Origin: Acidimicrobiales bacterium
GTDB lineage: Bacteria > Actinomycetota > Acidimicrobiia > Acidimicrobiales > RAAP-2
Direction of reading: 5' to 3'
Length of the DNA stretch: 8,227 nucleotides
Assembly (NCBI GenBank): GCA_017883125.1
Contig: JADGOD010000195.1
Location: 1-8,227, forward strand
Shown: piece after piece, positions 1 to 6,341 of the stretch
Numbering within the stretch: position 1 is the stretch's first letter
Layout of the letters: each line of letters starts with the position of its first letter
The notes under the pieces: model-generated
Told to the model about the DNA's origin: nothing
The model's input: the letters and a program-made list of their open reading frames with translations, nothing else
The model's database searches: none
Position numbers and translations under genes: made by a program

Positions 1-136
1 CACCACCATCGACGAGACATGGCCGAGCGGCAGGATGTGGACGTTGTTGTGGACGATCCCGGCGAAGATCTTTGAGCACCCAGGTGCTTGCTAAGAACGC
101 CGGGCCGACCGCGATCACCTTGATGAAATCGCTCAT
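1..136 (-). CDS. 5' part of a small membrane protein gene, apparently frameshifted; cut by the window edge
   Basis: The ATG is at 136-134 and is preceded by a strong ribosome binding site (AGAAGGAG, about 7 bases upstream), so translation very probably starts here. The first 21 residues begin MSDFIKVIAVGPAFLASTWV and look like a membrane segment. After codon 21 the same frame turns into an Arg/Pro-rich string typical of out-of-frame GC-rich DNA. Dropping one base from the AAA run at 73-71 restores a protein-like reading, KIFAGIVHNNVHILPLGHV and onward, to the window edge. That restored frame has its own stop at 93-91, so it cannot be a separate gene starting upstream. I therefore infer one gene with a +1 frameshift (mutation or sequencing error). 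No family is recognised. It is divergent from the TetR-type gene and may be its target. Confidence 0.55.
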   Translation of the reverse strand, partial: MSDFIKVIAVGPAFLASTWVLKDLRRDRPQQRPHPAARPCLVDGG

Positions 137-213
137 GGCGCTCTCCTTCTCGTAGCGATGGCTCCGCCCGCAGCGTCTCCGCCGCGCACCACCGTTTCAG
201 CGATCTCTTACCT

Positions 214-240
214 TTGAACAATCTTTGGAAGATCAGCCAA
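214..240. promoter_or_regulatory. Candidate TetR-type operator: 27-bp interrupted dyad
   Basis: The sequence reads TTG-N4-ATCTT-TGG-AAGAT-N4-CAA and is symmetric about base 227: 214-216 pairs with 238-240, and 221-225 with 229-233. Eight of twelve half-site positions match. It lies in a locally AT-richer stretch between a leftward gene and a rightward TetR regulator, where such regulators usually bind. A weak promoter-like pair, TTGAAC (214-219) and CAATCT (238-243) with an 18-base spacer, would coincide with it. The dyad overlaps the nominal TTG start of the regulator, which supports a downstream start. Operator function is inference. Confidence 0.35.
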
Positions 241-936
241 TCTCAGATCCGTAGAATCGCCCTGGTGGACAGGGAACTTTTCGGAAGACGAACAGACGAC
301 GTGATCTTGGACTACGTCATCGGGATCATCAACGAGCACGGGGAAGCGGCCGTTCGGATCGGTGACGTCGCACGCGAGACCGGCGCTTCAACCTCGTCGA
401 TCTACCACTACTTCAACAGTCGTGATGGGCTGATCGCCGCCGCTGAGGTCGAACGGTATTCGAGGACTCTCGAGGCGTTCGCCAACTGGACCGAGCCGCA
501 GTTCGCTCAGGTGACGAGCAAAGAGCAGTTTCGCGATCTCGTGCTCGCCACGCACCGTGCAACGTATGCTCCCGATCGGTCGTCGCAGCGGATGACACGC
601 CTTAACGCCGTTGGATCGGCATTGGGTAGACCGCTGCTCATGGAGAAGCTGGCCGCCGTCCAGGACGGCATCGTGGTCCGCTACGCCGAGATGTTCCGCG
701 AACCCCAGGAGCGCGGCTGGATCCGATCAGACGTCGCTCCCATCGTACTGAGCGCCTGGACCTTGGGACACCTTCTTGGCCGGGTGCTCATCGAGCTTGG
801 TGAGACGAGCGTGGTGGAAGAGGAGTGGAACCGGATCTCCGATGCAGTGGTTCTCTTCGCGTACTTCGGAGAGATGTCAGAATTGTCTGGTCCCGAAGCA
901 GGGTCGACCTCTGATGAACTCGGGTTCCGACAATAG
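214..936 (+). CDS. TetR/AcrR-family transcriptional regulator
   Basis: The N-terminal DNA-binding domain is clear. With TTG 214 as residue 1, helix 1 is about residues 30-43 (VILDYVIGIINEHG), and the helix-turn-helix is about 49-67, ending in the family hallmark SSIYHYFNSRDGLI. Residues 85-225 form the helical ligand and dimerisation domain, which is not conserved enough to name a ligand. Total length (240 aa) is slightly above the usual 190-220. The start is unresolved: TTG 214 has no Shine-Dalgarno and overlaps a dyad. GTG 265 would leave a normal 12-13 residue lead-in (DRELFGRRTDDV) before helix 1, and GTG 301 is also possible. I list the longest form but favour 265. Family repressors are often autoregulated and control a divergent neighbour, here the membrane protein gene starting at 136. 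The family assignment is firm; targets are inferred. Confidence 0.9.
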   Translation: MNNLWKISQSQIRRIALVDRELFGRRTDDVILDYVIGIINEHGEAAVRIGDVARETGASTSSIYHYFNSRDGLIAAAEVERYSRTLEAFANWTEPQFAQVTSKEQFRDLVLATHRATYAPDRSSQRMTRLNAVGSALGRPLLMEKLAAVQDGIVVRYAEMFREPQERGWIRSDVAPIVLSAWTLGHLLGRVLIELGETSVVEEEWNRISDAVVLFAYFGEMSELSGPEAGSTSDELGFRQ

Positions 937-1144
937 GAACCTCACCGCTGAGCCTCCCGACGTGGTTCTGAGATAGCTCTTGGGCGAGCCACCGGCACAC
1001 CCTCGAGTCGGATGACCCCTCTGGCCGAAGCTCATCGTTTCGGATCTTGATGTGGTCCGGCCGGCCCCAAGGAGCGTGCGACGTGTGGCTTTCTCCTCTG
1101 TTCGTGTCGCTCGAGAAGCGGAGAATGGAACCAGTCGCCAAACC

Positions 1145-1151
1145 GAGGAGG
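1145..1151 (+). promoter_or_regulatory. Strong ribosome binding site of the flavodoxin gene
   Basis: GAGGAGG lies seven bases before GTG 1159. It decides the GTG start in the absence of an ATG, and the N-terminal beta strand MRAIVVYES begins directly at this codon. Confidence 0.8.
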
Positions 1152-1158
1152 TGCACCG

Positions 1159-1701
1159 GTGAGGGCCATCGTCGTCTACGAATCGATGTTCGGAAACACG
1201 CGTCGCATCGCAGAATCCATCGCGGATGGCCTGGCCTGGGAGGACGTCGAGGTCATCGGGGTCACCCACGCGGGCCAAGAGGCGCTCGGAGGCACCGACC
1301 TGCTTGTGGTCGGCGGTCCGACGCACGCGTGGAGCATGTCTCGTCCGAGAACGAGGAAAGGCGCCCCCGAGTACGTGCGCAAGTCGGACGGCGGCCTCGA
1401 GCTCGAACCGGGAGCGGACACCGGCCCGGGGGTGCGCGAGTGGATCGATTCCCTCGGCGAGATGCACCCTGGGGCCGCGGTGTTCGACACTCACATCAAG
1501 GCCCCGCTCGGGGTGAGCGGCCGAGCCTCGAAGAGCATCCGACGTGAGCTCTTGCGTCATGGGCTCAGCCTCGTCGCGCCGGCGGAGAGCTTCCTCGTCG
1601 ACCGGAAGAACCACCTCCTGACCGGAGAGGTGGCCCGTGCCCGCCAGTGGGGGGAGAATCTGGCGAGGATCGTGGAGAACCGGTTCTCGGAGGCGAAGTA
1701 G
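1159..1701 (+). CDS. Flavodoxin-domain protein (FMN-binding)
   Basis: This 180-residue protein starts with the flavodoxin beta-1/phosphate loop, MRAIVVYESMFGNTRRIAESIADGL. Residues 8-15 (ESMFGNTR) match the FMN phosphate-binding motif. A second flavin loop follows strand DLLVVGGPTHAWSMSR (47-62), where H56 and W58 are placed to contact the isoalloxazine ring. The C-terminal part (143-172: ESFLVDRKNHLLTGEVARARQWG) resembles the single-domain flavodoxin-like proteins of actinobacteria. The region from about 76 to 95 is a polar, Gly-rich insertion. Expected role: cytoplasmic one- or two-electron carrier or flavin reductase-like protein; the partner is not identifiable. It follows the TetR gene after 222 bases and so probably has its own promoter, though I could not fix one. 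A hairpin lies downstream. Confidence 0.88.
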   Translation: MRAIVVYESMFGNTRRIAESIADGLAWEDVEVIGVTHAGQEALGGTDLLVVGGPTHAWSMSRPRTRKGAPEYVRKSDGGLELEPGADTGPGVREWIDSLGEMHPGAAVFDTHIKAPLGVSGRASKSIRRELLRHGLSLVAPAESFLVDRKNHLLTGEVARARQWGENLARIVENRFSEAK

Positions 1702-1793
1702 CCATCGAGCCCTCAGGCGGAGAGCCCATGAGGGCACCGAGTCCCGGGTCGCCGGGTTGCTCCTGGGGAGACGCCGAGTGGATGGCCAGACGC

Positions 1794-1831
1794 GAAGCGA
1801 CCCGGCTGCGTCTCCGCAACCGGGTCGCTTC
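1794..1831 (+). terminator. Strong hairpin, probable terminator between convergent genes
   Basis: The arms GAAGCGACCCGG (1794-1805) and CCGGGTCGCTTC (1820-1831) are perfect 12-bp complements. Inside them, after one C/A mismatch, TGCG and CGCA pair around a TCTC tetraloop, giving 16 pairs in all. It sits 92 bases after the flavodoxin stop and about 107 before the end of the opposing gene. Only a weak pyrimidine tract (CACTTCCTT) follows, so it is not a textbook U-run terminator. In GC-rich actinobacteria such hairpins are commonly taken as terminators, and this one could serve both directions. Confidence 0.7.
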
Positions 1832-1938
1832 CACTTCCTTCGTCGTCCGTGGCGGTCAGGTCCGAGCGAGGCTTCAGCCTGCCCTGAACTGTGCGCTGCC
1901 GAGATGGCTCGATCAGCCTCCGTCCCGTTGGCGACCGG

Positions 1939-2241
1939 TTAGGCCAGATACTGGTGCGAGATCAGCTCGATCCACGTGACGCTCGACGGAGGGCCTTCGA
2001 TCCCGCCCTTGGCGAGTGCCTCGCCGAGACGCTCTTCGAGGAACTTGGCCTGGTGCTCAGTGGTGTCCCAGATCTCCAGCACGACGAGCCGGCCGTCGTC
2101 GGTGAGCCCGGCCGAGTGGGACACCATCCCGTCGGGCCAGTTGCCCTCGCCGCTCTCAACGTCGAGACCAAGCTCCTTGTTCACGGCCAGGTACTCGGCC
2201 TGGGTGACGCCCTCGAACTCGAGAATCAATTCAGCAGTCAT
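1939..2241 (-). CDS. Small dimeric alpha/beta-barrel (ferredoxin-like fold) protein, function unknown
   Basis: A 100-residue protein with the pattern of a dimeric alpha+beta barrel. Strand 1 is AELILEFEGV (3-12); a helix about 14-25 (QAEYLAVNKELGL) follows; then come strands around 37-45 (DGMVSHSAGL) and 51-59 (RLVVLEIWD), a helix 61-78 (TEHQAKFLEERLGEALAKG), and a last strand about 87-94. This layout resembles antibiotic-biosynthesis-monooxygenase-like and EthD/Dabb-like small proteins, but no catalytic signature is present, so a reaction is not assigned. The ATG at 2241 has a purine-rich binding site GGAGGGGG about 8-10 bases upstream. The gene is monocistronic as far as visible, convergent with the flavodoxin gene and separated from it by a hairpin. 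Confidence 0.75.
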   Translation of the reverse strand: MTAELILEFEGVTQAEYLAVNKELGLDVESGEGNWPDGMVSHSAGLTDDGRLVVLEIWDTTEHQAKFLEERLGEALAKGGIEGPPSSVTWIELISHQYLA

Positions 2242-2641
2242 TCAAATTCCCCCTCCGGTAGAGCGTGCCGATCAGCACATCTCGTCATTGTCGCAGAGGT
2301 GAACCGATCACGCCAGCAGGAACGCCGGGCTCGAACAGGCTGACCCATGAGTCGCTGGCGGTTCGAGGAGCGCTTCATCCGCAGCTGGGCTGACCACCCG
2401 AACCGTTGCTCCGAAGGGCGAGCCCAGGGCGAGAGGTGGCCACCTCTACGAGCCCGGGACTGACGCGGACCTCGGAGCTCACGGGCCAGCTGTCTGGGGA
2501 GGTTGGACCGCGACCAGACGGTGAGGGCTCCTGTGGGTAGTTTCCTCACAGGGAAGAGGAGTCGGCTTCTTCTGGGGAGGGTTGTGCCTCGAGTGCGCCT
2601 GCGTCCATGGTGACCGAGAGCCAGGGAAGGGAGCAGGTGCG
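2242..2641. other. 400-base stretch without a convincing gene
   Basis: This lies between the starts of two divergent genes, so both promoters should be here, but no clear -35/-10 pair is visible. A 38-codon rightward open frame (2347-2463, beginning MSRWRFEERFIRSW) lacks a good ribosome binding site and is not called. An imperfect 8-pair hairpin, with CCTGTGGG (2530-2537) and a partner within CCTCACAGG (2544-2552), one G-T wobble, stands 90 bases before the next start and could be a leader structure. Leftward open frames here are Arg-rich and look non-coding. Confidence 0.5.
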
Positions 2642-2920
2642 GTGACATCGAGGAATGACTCTGAGAGCGCCCGATCGGTCCAGCGGCAGAGATGGCACGA
2701 GATGAGCCCTACCCGGAGGTCGGCCGTCGTGGTGATGACCGTCGTGCAGCTCTCTCTGGCGACTGCTGCATGGGCCGACCTGGCCCGCAGGCCGGCGGCC
2801 CGAATTAGGGGGCGCAAGTGGATCTGGGGCCTTGTCATCGGCATCAACTTCGTCGGACCCCTCTCCTACTTCCGGTGGGGTCGGCTGGGTGCGAAGCAGA
2901 TCGTCGAGGGCAACCCCTGA
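2642..2920 (+). CDS. Small two-helix membrane protein, PLDc_N-like (phospholipase D-nuclease N-terminal type)
   Basis: With GTG 2642 as start the product has 92 residues. Residues 27-45 (SAVVVMTVVQLSLATAAWA) are the first membrane helix. A basic loop follows with the family-like motif DLARRPAARIRGRKWIWGL (46-64), then a second helix ending in NFVGPLSYFRWGR (69-81). The pattern D..RRP...RG.K..W....N..GP..Y...GR is that of stand-alone PLDc_N proteins common in actinobacteria, for which no enzymatic role is established. ATG 2702 has a poor binding site. GTG 2642 has AAGGGAG about 8 bases upstream and keeps the RWHEMSPTRR lead-in, which resembles relatives. A longer start at 2582 has a Cys-rich, unlikely N-terminus. 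Family moderately sure; start less so. Confidence 0.72.
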   Translation: MTSRNDSESARSVQRQRWHEMSPTRRSAVVVMTVVQLSLATAAWADLARRPAARIRGRKWIWGLVIGINFVGPLSYFRWGRLGAKQIVEGNP

Positions 2921-3062
2921 CCCCAGCGCGAGAAGCGCCGGGTACGGGTTGCCTCACGCCGCGAGCATCAGAGCGTCACGCGTTCGGTGAGATCATCTGG
3001 TCGGTCCGTTCGACTCCGTGCCTCTTGGGTCGGATCAACCGACGCGCCGTCAGCGCTCGTGG

Positions 3063-3902
3063 TCAGTGAAGGCGAGCAGAGGAGCCGAGCCCGATCTCGA
3101 GCACCTCGCCGGTGGTCGTCCCCGGGTCGTTGACGAAGTACATCACGGCCCTCGTGACATCTTCGGCCTGGAGCCACGGCTCGGGGATCGGGTTCACCCG
3201 ACGGAACCGGTCGAGGACTGCCTTCTGGTCGGGGTCTTCGAGGTCGGGAGCGAAGAGCTTGTACATCTCGTCGCGCAACACCATCGGGGTGGCCACCGTG
3301 CACGGGCAGACGACGTTGACGGTGATTCCCACGGTGGCGACCTCGAGGGCGAGGGACTTCGCCATCCCGATCACGCCCCACTTGGTGGCGTTGTAGTGCG
3401 CCAGGTTCGGGATGCCCATGCGCCCGCCCATCGAGGAGGTGACGACGATCCGACCGAAGCGCTGCTCGCGCATGGTCGGGATCACTGCTCTGAGGCAGTG
3501 GAAGACGCCGGTCAGGTTCGTGCCGACCATCTCCTCCCACTCGACGTCCGAGACCTGTTCGAGTGGGCCCATCCCTGAGATCCCGGCGTTGGCGAGAAGG
3601 ATGTCGATCCGGCCGAACCGCTCGATGGCCCTCTCGACGACCCCGTTGACGGCCGCGGCGTCTCGGACATCGGCGGCTTCGGGGATGCACACCGCCCCGG
3701 TGGCCTCCACCAGGCGGACGGTCTCGTCGAGATCGGCTTGCGTGCCGAGTGCGTAGTCGACGCTCGCCATCTTCTGGGGGACGTCGACGGCGATGATGGT
3801 GGCCCCTTGGCGGGCCATCGCCAGTGCGTGGGATCGACCCTGTCCGCGAGCGGCACCGGTGACGATGGCGACGGAGCCCTTGAGCTCGAGTGAATCAGTC
3901 AT
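3063..3902 (-). CDS. SDR family oxidoreductase, mycofactocin-coupled type
   Basis: This 279-residue protein is a classical Rossmann-fold dehydrogenase. The cofactor loop is TGAARGQG (15-22), acidic D40 ends strand 2 (NAD preference), NAG is at 105-107, and the catalytic set is N129, S157, Y170 and K174 (YNATK). The wording GAARGQGRSHA, the extended segment after strand 2 containing Y50 and then DLDETVRLVE, and ADVRD match the mycofactocin-dependent SDR subfamily. Members of that subfamily hold NAD(H) tightly and pass electrons to the peptide-derived redox cofactor mycofactocin. The substrate, probably an alcohol or carbonyl, cannot be read from sequence. ATG 3902 has GAGGAG about 9 bases upstream. 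Upstream, 86-135 bases before the start, lie two tandem 25-bp repeats. No mycofactocin biosynthesis gene is in the window. Confidence 0.9.
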   Translation of the reverse strand: MTDSLELKGSVAIVTGAARGQGRSHALAMARQGATIIAVDVPQKMASVDYALGTQADLDETVRLVEATGAVCIPEAADVRDAAAVNGVVERAIERFGRIDILLANAGISGMGPLEQVSDVEWEEMVGTNLTGVFHCLRAVIPTMREQRFGRIVVTSSMGGRMGIPNLAHYNATKWGVIGMAKSLALEVATVGITVNVVCPCTVATPMVLRDEMYKLFAPDLEDPDQKAVLDRFRRVNPIPEPWLQAEDVTRAVMYFVNDPGTTTGEVLEIGLGSSARLH

Positions 3903-3987
3903 TGTTCGCTTCTCCTCTTGGAGCTGGCTCGTTGGCCGGCCAGGGTAAGTCGGGCGTCGTAGGAGAAGTTACATGGCGTGTGCGAGC

Positions 3988-4044
3988 GGGACGCTGTCGG
4001 AGATATCGCATCGGGACGCTGCAGGCGATATCGCATCGGGACGC
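3988..4044. repeat. Tandem 25-bp direct repeats with palindromic core upstream of the mycofactocin-type SDR
   Basis: Two adjacent units, 3988-4012 and 4013-4037, agree at 22 of 25 positions. A third copy starts at 4038 but only GGGACGC (4038-4044) is kept. Each unit begins GGGACGCTG and ends GATATCGCATC. The second unit holds the perfect 10-bp palindrome GCGATATCGC (4025-4034); the first has the same with one change (4000-4009). The cores are 25 bp apart. The position, between the end of one SDR gene and the start of the next, suggests tandem regulator binding sites. That role is inferred. Confidence 0.7.
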
Positions 4045-4083
4045 GAGCAACCTCTCCATCTAGGCACTCCTCGACCACGTGCG

Positions 4084-4839
4084 TCAGTGCGACAGGGGGT
4101 AGCCCCCGCTGACCTGGAGGGTCTCCCCGGTGACGAACCCGGAGCTGTCTGAGCAGAGGAACAGCATGGCCTCGACGATGTCGTCCATCGTCCCGAGACG
4201 GTGGATCATCTGTCGGTTGGAGACGAAGTCATCGATCATCTCCCTGGGGAGGTCATCGAGAGCGTTCTCGGTGGCCATGAGCCCCGGAGCGATGCCGTTG
4301 ACCCGGATGGCGTCAGAGGCGAACTCCTGGGCGAAGGCCACGGTGAGCCCCTCGACAGCCAGCTTCGAGACCCCGTAGGGCGTGCCGGAGAACCGAGCGG
4401 CGATCGAGGAGATGTTGAGGATCGCCCCGCCGCCCCGTGCGCTCATCGACCCCCGGCAGGCGACCGAGCAGTTGATGACGCCGTGGACGTTCACGTCGAA
4501 CAGTGCGCGCACCTCGTGGCGGGGGAGCACAGAGAACGGCTGGTTGTACTTCGTCAGGTGCTTGCCGGCGTTGTTGACAAGGATGTCGATCCCGCCGAAC
4601 CTCTCGACGGCCTCCTCGACAGCGTGATCCACCTGGGTCTCGTCAGCGACGTCGCACTCGACCGCCAAGGCGGCGAACCCTCGCTCGGTCAGCCATGCGG
4701 CCTCGGTGTCGGCAGCGGCCTTGTCGATGTCGGCGAGGACGATCGAGGATCCCTCGGCACTGAGCGCTCGGCCGAAGGCGCGGCCGAAGCCGATCGCACC
4801 TCCTGTGATGAAGGAGACCTTCCCGTTGAATCGAGCCAT
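4084..4839 (-). CDS. SDR family oxidoreductase (classical, NAD-type)
   Basis: With ATG 4839 the protein has 251 residues, the usual length. Motifs in order: TGGAIGFG cofactor loop (12-19), D37 after strand 2 (favours NAD), CDVAD (62-66), NNAG (89-92), N117, SS at 144-145, and the catalytic pair Y155/K159 (YGVSK). The stretch between the serines and Y155 is short, a variant found in many actinobacterial SDRs. The C-terminus FVTGETLQVSGGYPLSH is typical of the family. The substrate is unknown. An ATG at 4854 is in frame but has a poor site, whereas 4839 has GGGGGAAGAGGAG in front, so I prefer the shorter form. A 6-bp hairpin (4861-4879) lies just upstream. It may be cotranscribed with the next SDR (181-base gap), but the repeats in that gap suggest separate control. 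Confidence 0.9.
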   Translation of the reverse strand: MARFNGKVSFITGGAIGFGRAFGRALSAEGSSIVLADIDKAAADTEAAWLTERGFAALAVECDVADETQVDHAVEEAVERFGGIDILVNNAGKHLTKYNQPFSVLPRHEVRALFDVNVHGVINCSVACRGSMSARGGGAILNISSIAARFSGTPYGVSKLAVEGLTVAFAQEFASDAIRVNGIAPGLMATENALDDLPREMIDDFVSNRQMIHRLGTMDDIVEAMLFLCSDSSGFVTGETLQVSGGYPLSH

Positions 4840-4860
4840 CTCCTCTTCCCCCATTCCTGG

Positions 4861-4879
4861 CGCCAGTCCCTCGCTGGCG
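4861..4879 (-). other. Short hairpin in the leader of the classical SDR gene
   Basis: CGCCAG (4861-4866) and CTGGCG (4874-4879) pair perfectly around a 7-base loop, seven bases before the upstream ATG (4854) and about 22 before the preferred one. It could affect ribosome access or simply be chance in GC-rich DNA. Confidence 0.3.
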
Positions 4880-5001
4880 GCCTCGGCACCCTATCCCGGG
4901 GGCCGGCAAGGGACACCGGAGACGGCCGTCCTGGGCGGCTCTCTCCGGGGCGTCCTCCGTGGTCGGTACGCTTCGAAGGCTGTGATCTCGCTTGCTGCTC
5001 A

Positions 5002-5799
5002 ATGTCCAGATGCCGAGTCGTCGCCGTGATCGGATCGGTCTCGACCACCGTGAGCCACGGATCGCTCCTCGTAGCGCTCCCCATCGCCCTCGTCGCGGGG
5101 CTCCTCTCCTTCGCCTCGCCCTGCGTCCTCCCGCTCGTCCCGGGGTACCTCTCCTTCCTCGGCGGGTCCGTGGGTGCCCAAGCGGCCTCTGGCTCGAACG
5201 GTCGACGCGTGGGGCGCACCGTGCTCGGATCGCTCGCCTTCGTCGCCGGGTTCACGCTCGTCTTCGTCTCGTACGGGGCGCTGTTCGGGGGCCTCGGCTC
5301 GGCACTGCGCTCCCATGAGCGGGCGCTGAGCATCGTCTTCGGCTCGATCACCGTGGTGCTGGGCCTCTTCTTCGCCGGACTCCTCCCCGGGGCCGACGTG
5401 CTGAACCGAGAGGTGCGGATCCACTGGCTGCCTCGAGCCACGATCGGCGGCGCAGGGCTCCTCGGTGTCCTCTTCAGCCTGGGGTGGACCCCGTGCATCG
5501 GCCCTGCCCTCGGGGCGATCCTCGGACTGGCCGCATCCACGTCGGGGACCTCGGCGCTCAAGGGATCGGTCTTGGCGATCGCCTACTGCATCGGTCTGGG
5601 CATCCCCTTCGTGGTCGCCGCCCTCGCCACCGAGAAGGTGGCGGTGTTCTCGGCCTTCATCCGGCGCCATGCGCTTCTCCTGATGAGGGTGGGCGGCATC
5701 ATGCTGGTCGTCGTCGGCCTCTTGGAGGTCACCGGTGTGTGGACCAAGCTGGTGATCGCCCTGCAGGACCACTTCCGATCCTTCAACGTCCCGCTCTGA
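5002..5799 (+). CDS. ccdA: CcdA/DsbD-type cytochrome c biogenesis transmembrane protein
   Basis: A polytopic membrane protein of about 265 residues that moves reducing equivalents from cytoplasmic thioredoxin across the membrane, for example to apocytochrome c or other extracytoplasmic thiols. The two family hallmarks are present: SFASPCVLPLVPGYLSFLGG (36-55) with redox C41, and SLGWTPCIGPALGAILGLA (159-177) with redox C165. Six hydrophobic segments are visible: about 21-40, 74-99, 108-129, 148-177, 189-209 and 225-246. The start is uncertain. ATG 5002 is the first in-frame ATG near the domain, but GTG 5026 and GTG 5050 are also possible and none has a good binding site. The frame stays open far upstream only because it runs antisense to the SDR gene. 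ResB/ResC-type partners are not in view. It converges on the small Cys-containing gene at 5830. Confidence 0.88.
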   Translation: MSRCRVVAVIGSVSTTVSHGSLLVALPIALVAGLLSFASPCVLPLVPGYLSFLGGSVGAQAASGSNGRRVGRTVLGSLAFVAGFTLVFVSYGALFGGLGSALRSHERALSIVFGSITVVLGLFFAGLLPGADVLNREVRIHWLPRATIGGAGLLGVLFSLGWTPCIGPALGAILGLAASTSGTSALKGSVLAIAYCIGLGIPFVVAALATEKVAVFSAFIRRHALLLMRVGGIMLVVVGLLEVTGVWTKLVIALQDHFRSFNVPL

Positions 5800-5829
5800 G
5801 CAGCCCGGCCGCCGATCGGGGCGACGAGA

Positions 5830-6222
5830 TCACGTACAGGTGAACGCGACGTCCGAGAGGCGCACTTGAGCGGCGGCCGGCTTGATCAGCGAGCGGGTCA
5901 CGACCACGGTCTTGGTCTGCCCCGGTGCGAGCTGTTCGGTGATCCTCGTGGGGAAGGCGAGCGGCATCCCCGGTCGCTCGATGCCGACGAGGCACGAGAC
6001 CTGGGCGGGGATCGATGCTCGAGATCTCACCGTGGCCGTGACGCGCACCGAGCTCGGCGAGAGCGCCTGGACGTCGGTGACCATGGCGGTGACCGGGGTC
6101 GCCGTGGTGTGGTGCAGGGCGTGGGTGACCAGGTTGGCGACGAGAAGACCGAGGACGACCAGGATCCCGAGTGCGACCACCGAGACGGTGACGTAGAAGG
6201 GCCGGTTGGAGGGTTGCGCCAC
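5830..6222 (-). CDS. Membrane-anchored extracytoplasmic protein with two cysteines, function unknown
   Basis: This 130-residue protein starts at GTG 6222. A short polar N-terminus is followed by one strong membrane helix (10-34, YVTVSVVALGILVVLGLLVA), then a Thr/Val-rich soluble part that should face outside. Residues 58-128 alternate in a beta-sandwich-like way (VRVTATVRSRASIPAQVSCLVGIE; TKTVVVTRS; VRLSDVAFTC), reminiscent of small Ig-like or FxLYD-type domains, though I cannot name a family. C77 and C129 could form a disulfide. It ends 30 bases from the convergent ccdA stop, so a thiol-redox link is conceivable but unproven. The binding site is weak (GGGAG about 14 bases upstream). It is divergent from the ABC exporter gene, with 119 bases between the starts. 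Confidence 0.7.
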   Translation of the reverse strand: MAQPSNRPFYVTVSVVALGILVVLGLLVANLVTHALHHTTATPVTAMVTDVQALSPSSVRVTATVRSRASIPAQVSCLVGIERPGMPLAFPTRITEQLAPGQTKTVVVTRSLIKPAAAQVRLSDVAFTCT

Positions 6223-6303
6223 GTCACGACGCTAACGCTCCCGGTGACCTCCCCGATCCACGGCCGAGAGAGCCGGGCCGCTCCGCGGGGGGGTGGGGAT
6301 CCC

Positions 6304-6309
6304 TACCAT
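6304..6309 (+). promoter_or_regulatory. Possible -10 element of the ABC exporter gene
   Basis: TACCAT matches the -10 consensus at four of six positions and would place the transcript start about 25 bases before ATG 6342. No good -35 is seen at the right distance, so this is only a candidate. Confidence 0.2.
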
Positions 6310-6341
6310 GAGAGGGTGCAGATCACTCGAGGAGCTCGCTG

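Noticed and set aside
877..1737. Leftward 286-codon open frame over the flavodoxin gene
   Set aside because: Arg/Pro-rich and without domain signals. The opposite frame is a clear flavodoxin with a strong ribosome binding site.
2347..2463. Short rightward open frame of 38 codons
   Set aside because: No good ribosome binding site, and the second half is Arg/Gly/Pro-rich. It is too short to support without homology.
2238..2648. Leftward 136-codon open frame in the divergent gap
   Set aside because: Extremely Arg/Ser-rich, with no hydrophobic core pattern and no domain.
2921..3062. Small inverted repeats between the convergent PLDc_N-like and SDR genes
   Set aside because: Only 4-5 bp stems (for example GTCGG/CCGAC), too weak to call a terminator.
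3988..4044. CRISPR-like array
   Set aside because: The repeats are directly adjacent with no spacers and there are only two full units, so this is a tandem repeat and not a CRISPR array.
4921..4930. 10-bp palindrome GACGGCCGTC upstream of ccdA
   Set aside because: All-GC-type palindromes of this length arise often by chance in such sequence, and there is no second copy or promoter next to it.
4201..5001. Rightward open frame extending the CcdA frame by about 267 codons upstream
   Set aside because: It runs antisense to the well-supported SDR gene, is low-complexity and Gly/Asp/Arg-rich, and matches no domain. Long open antisense frames are expected in GC-rich DNA.
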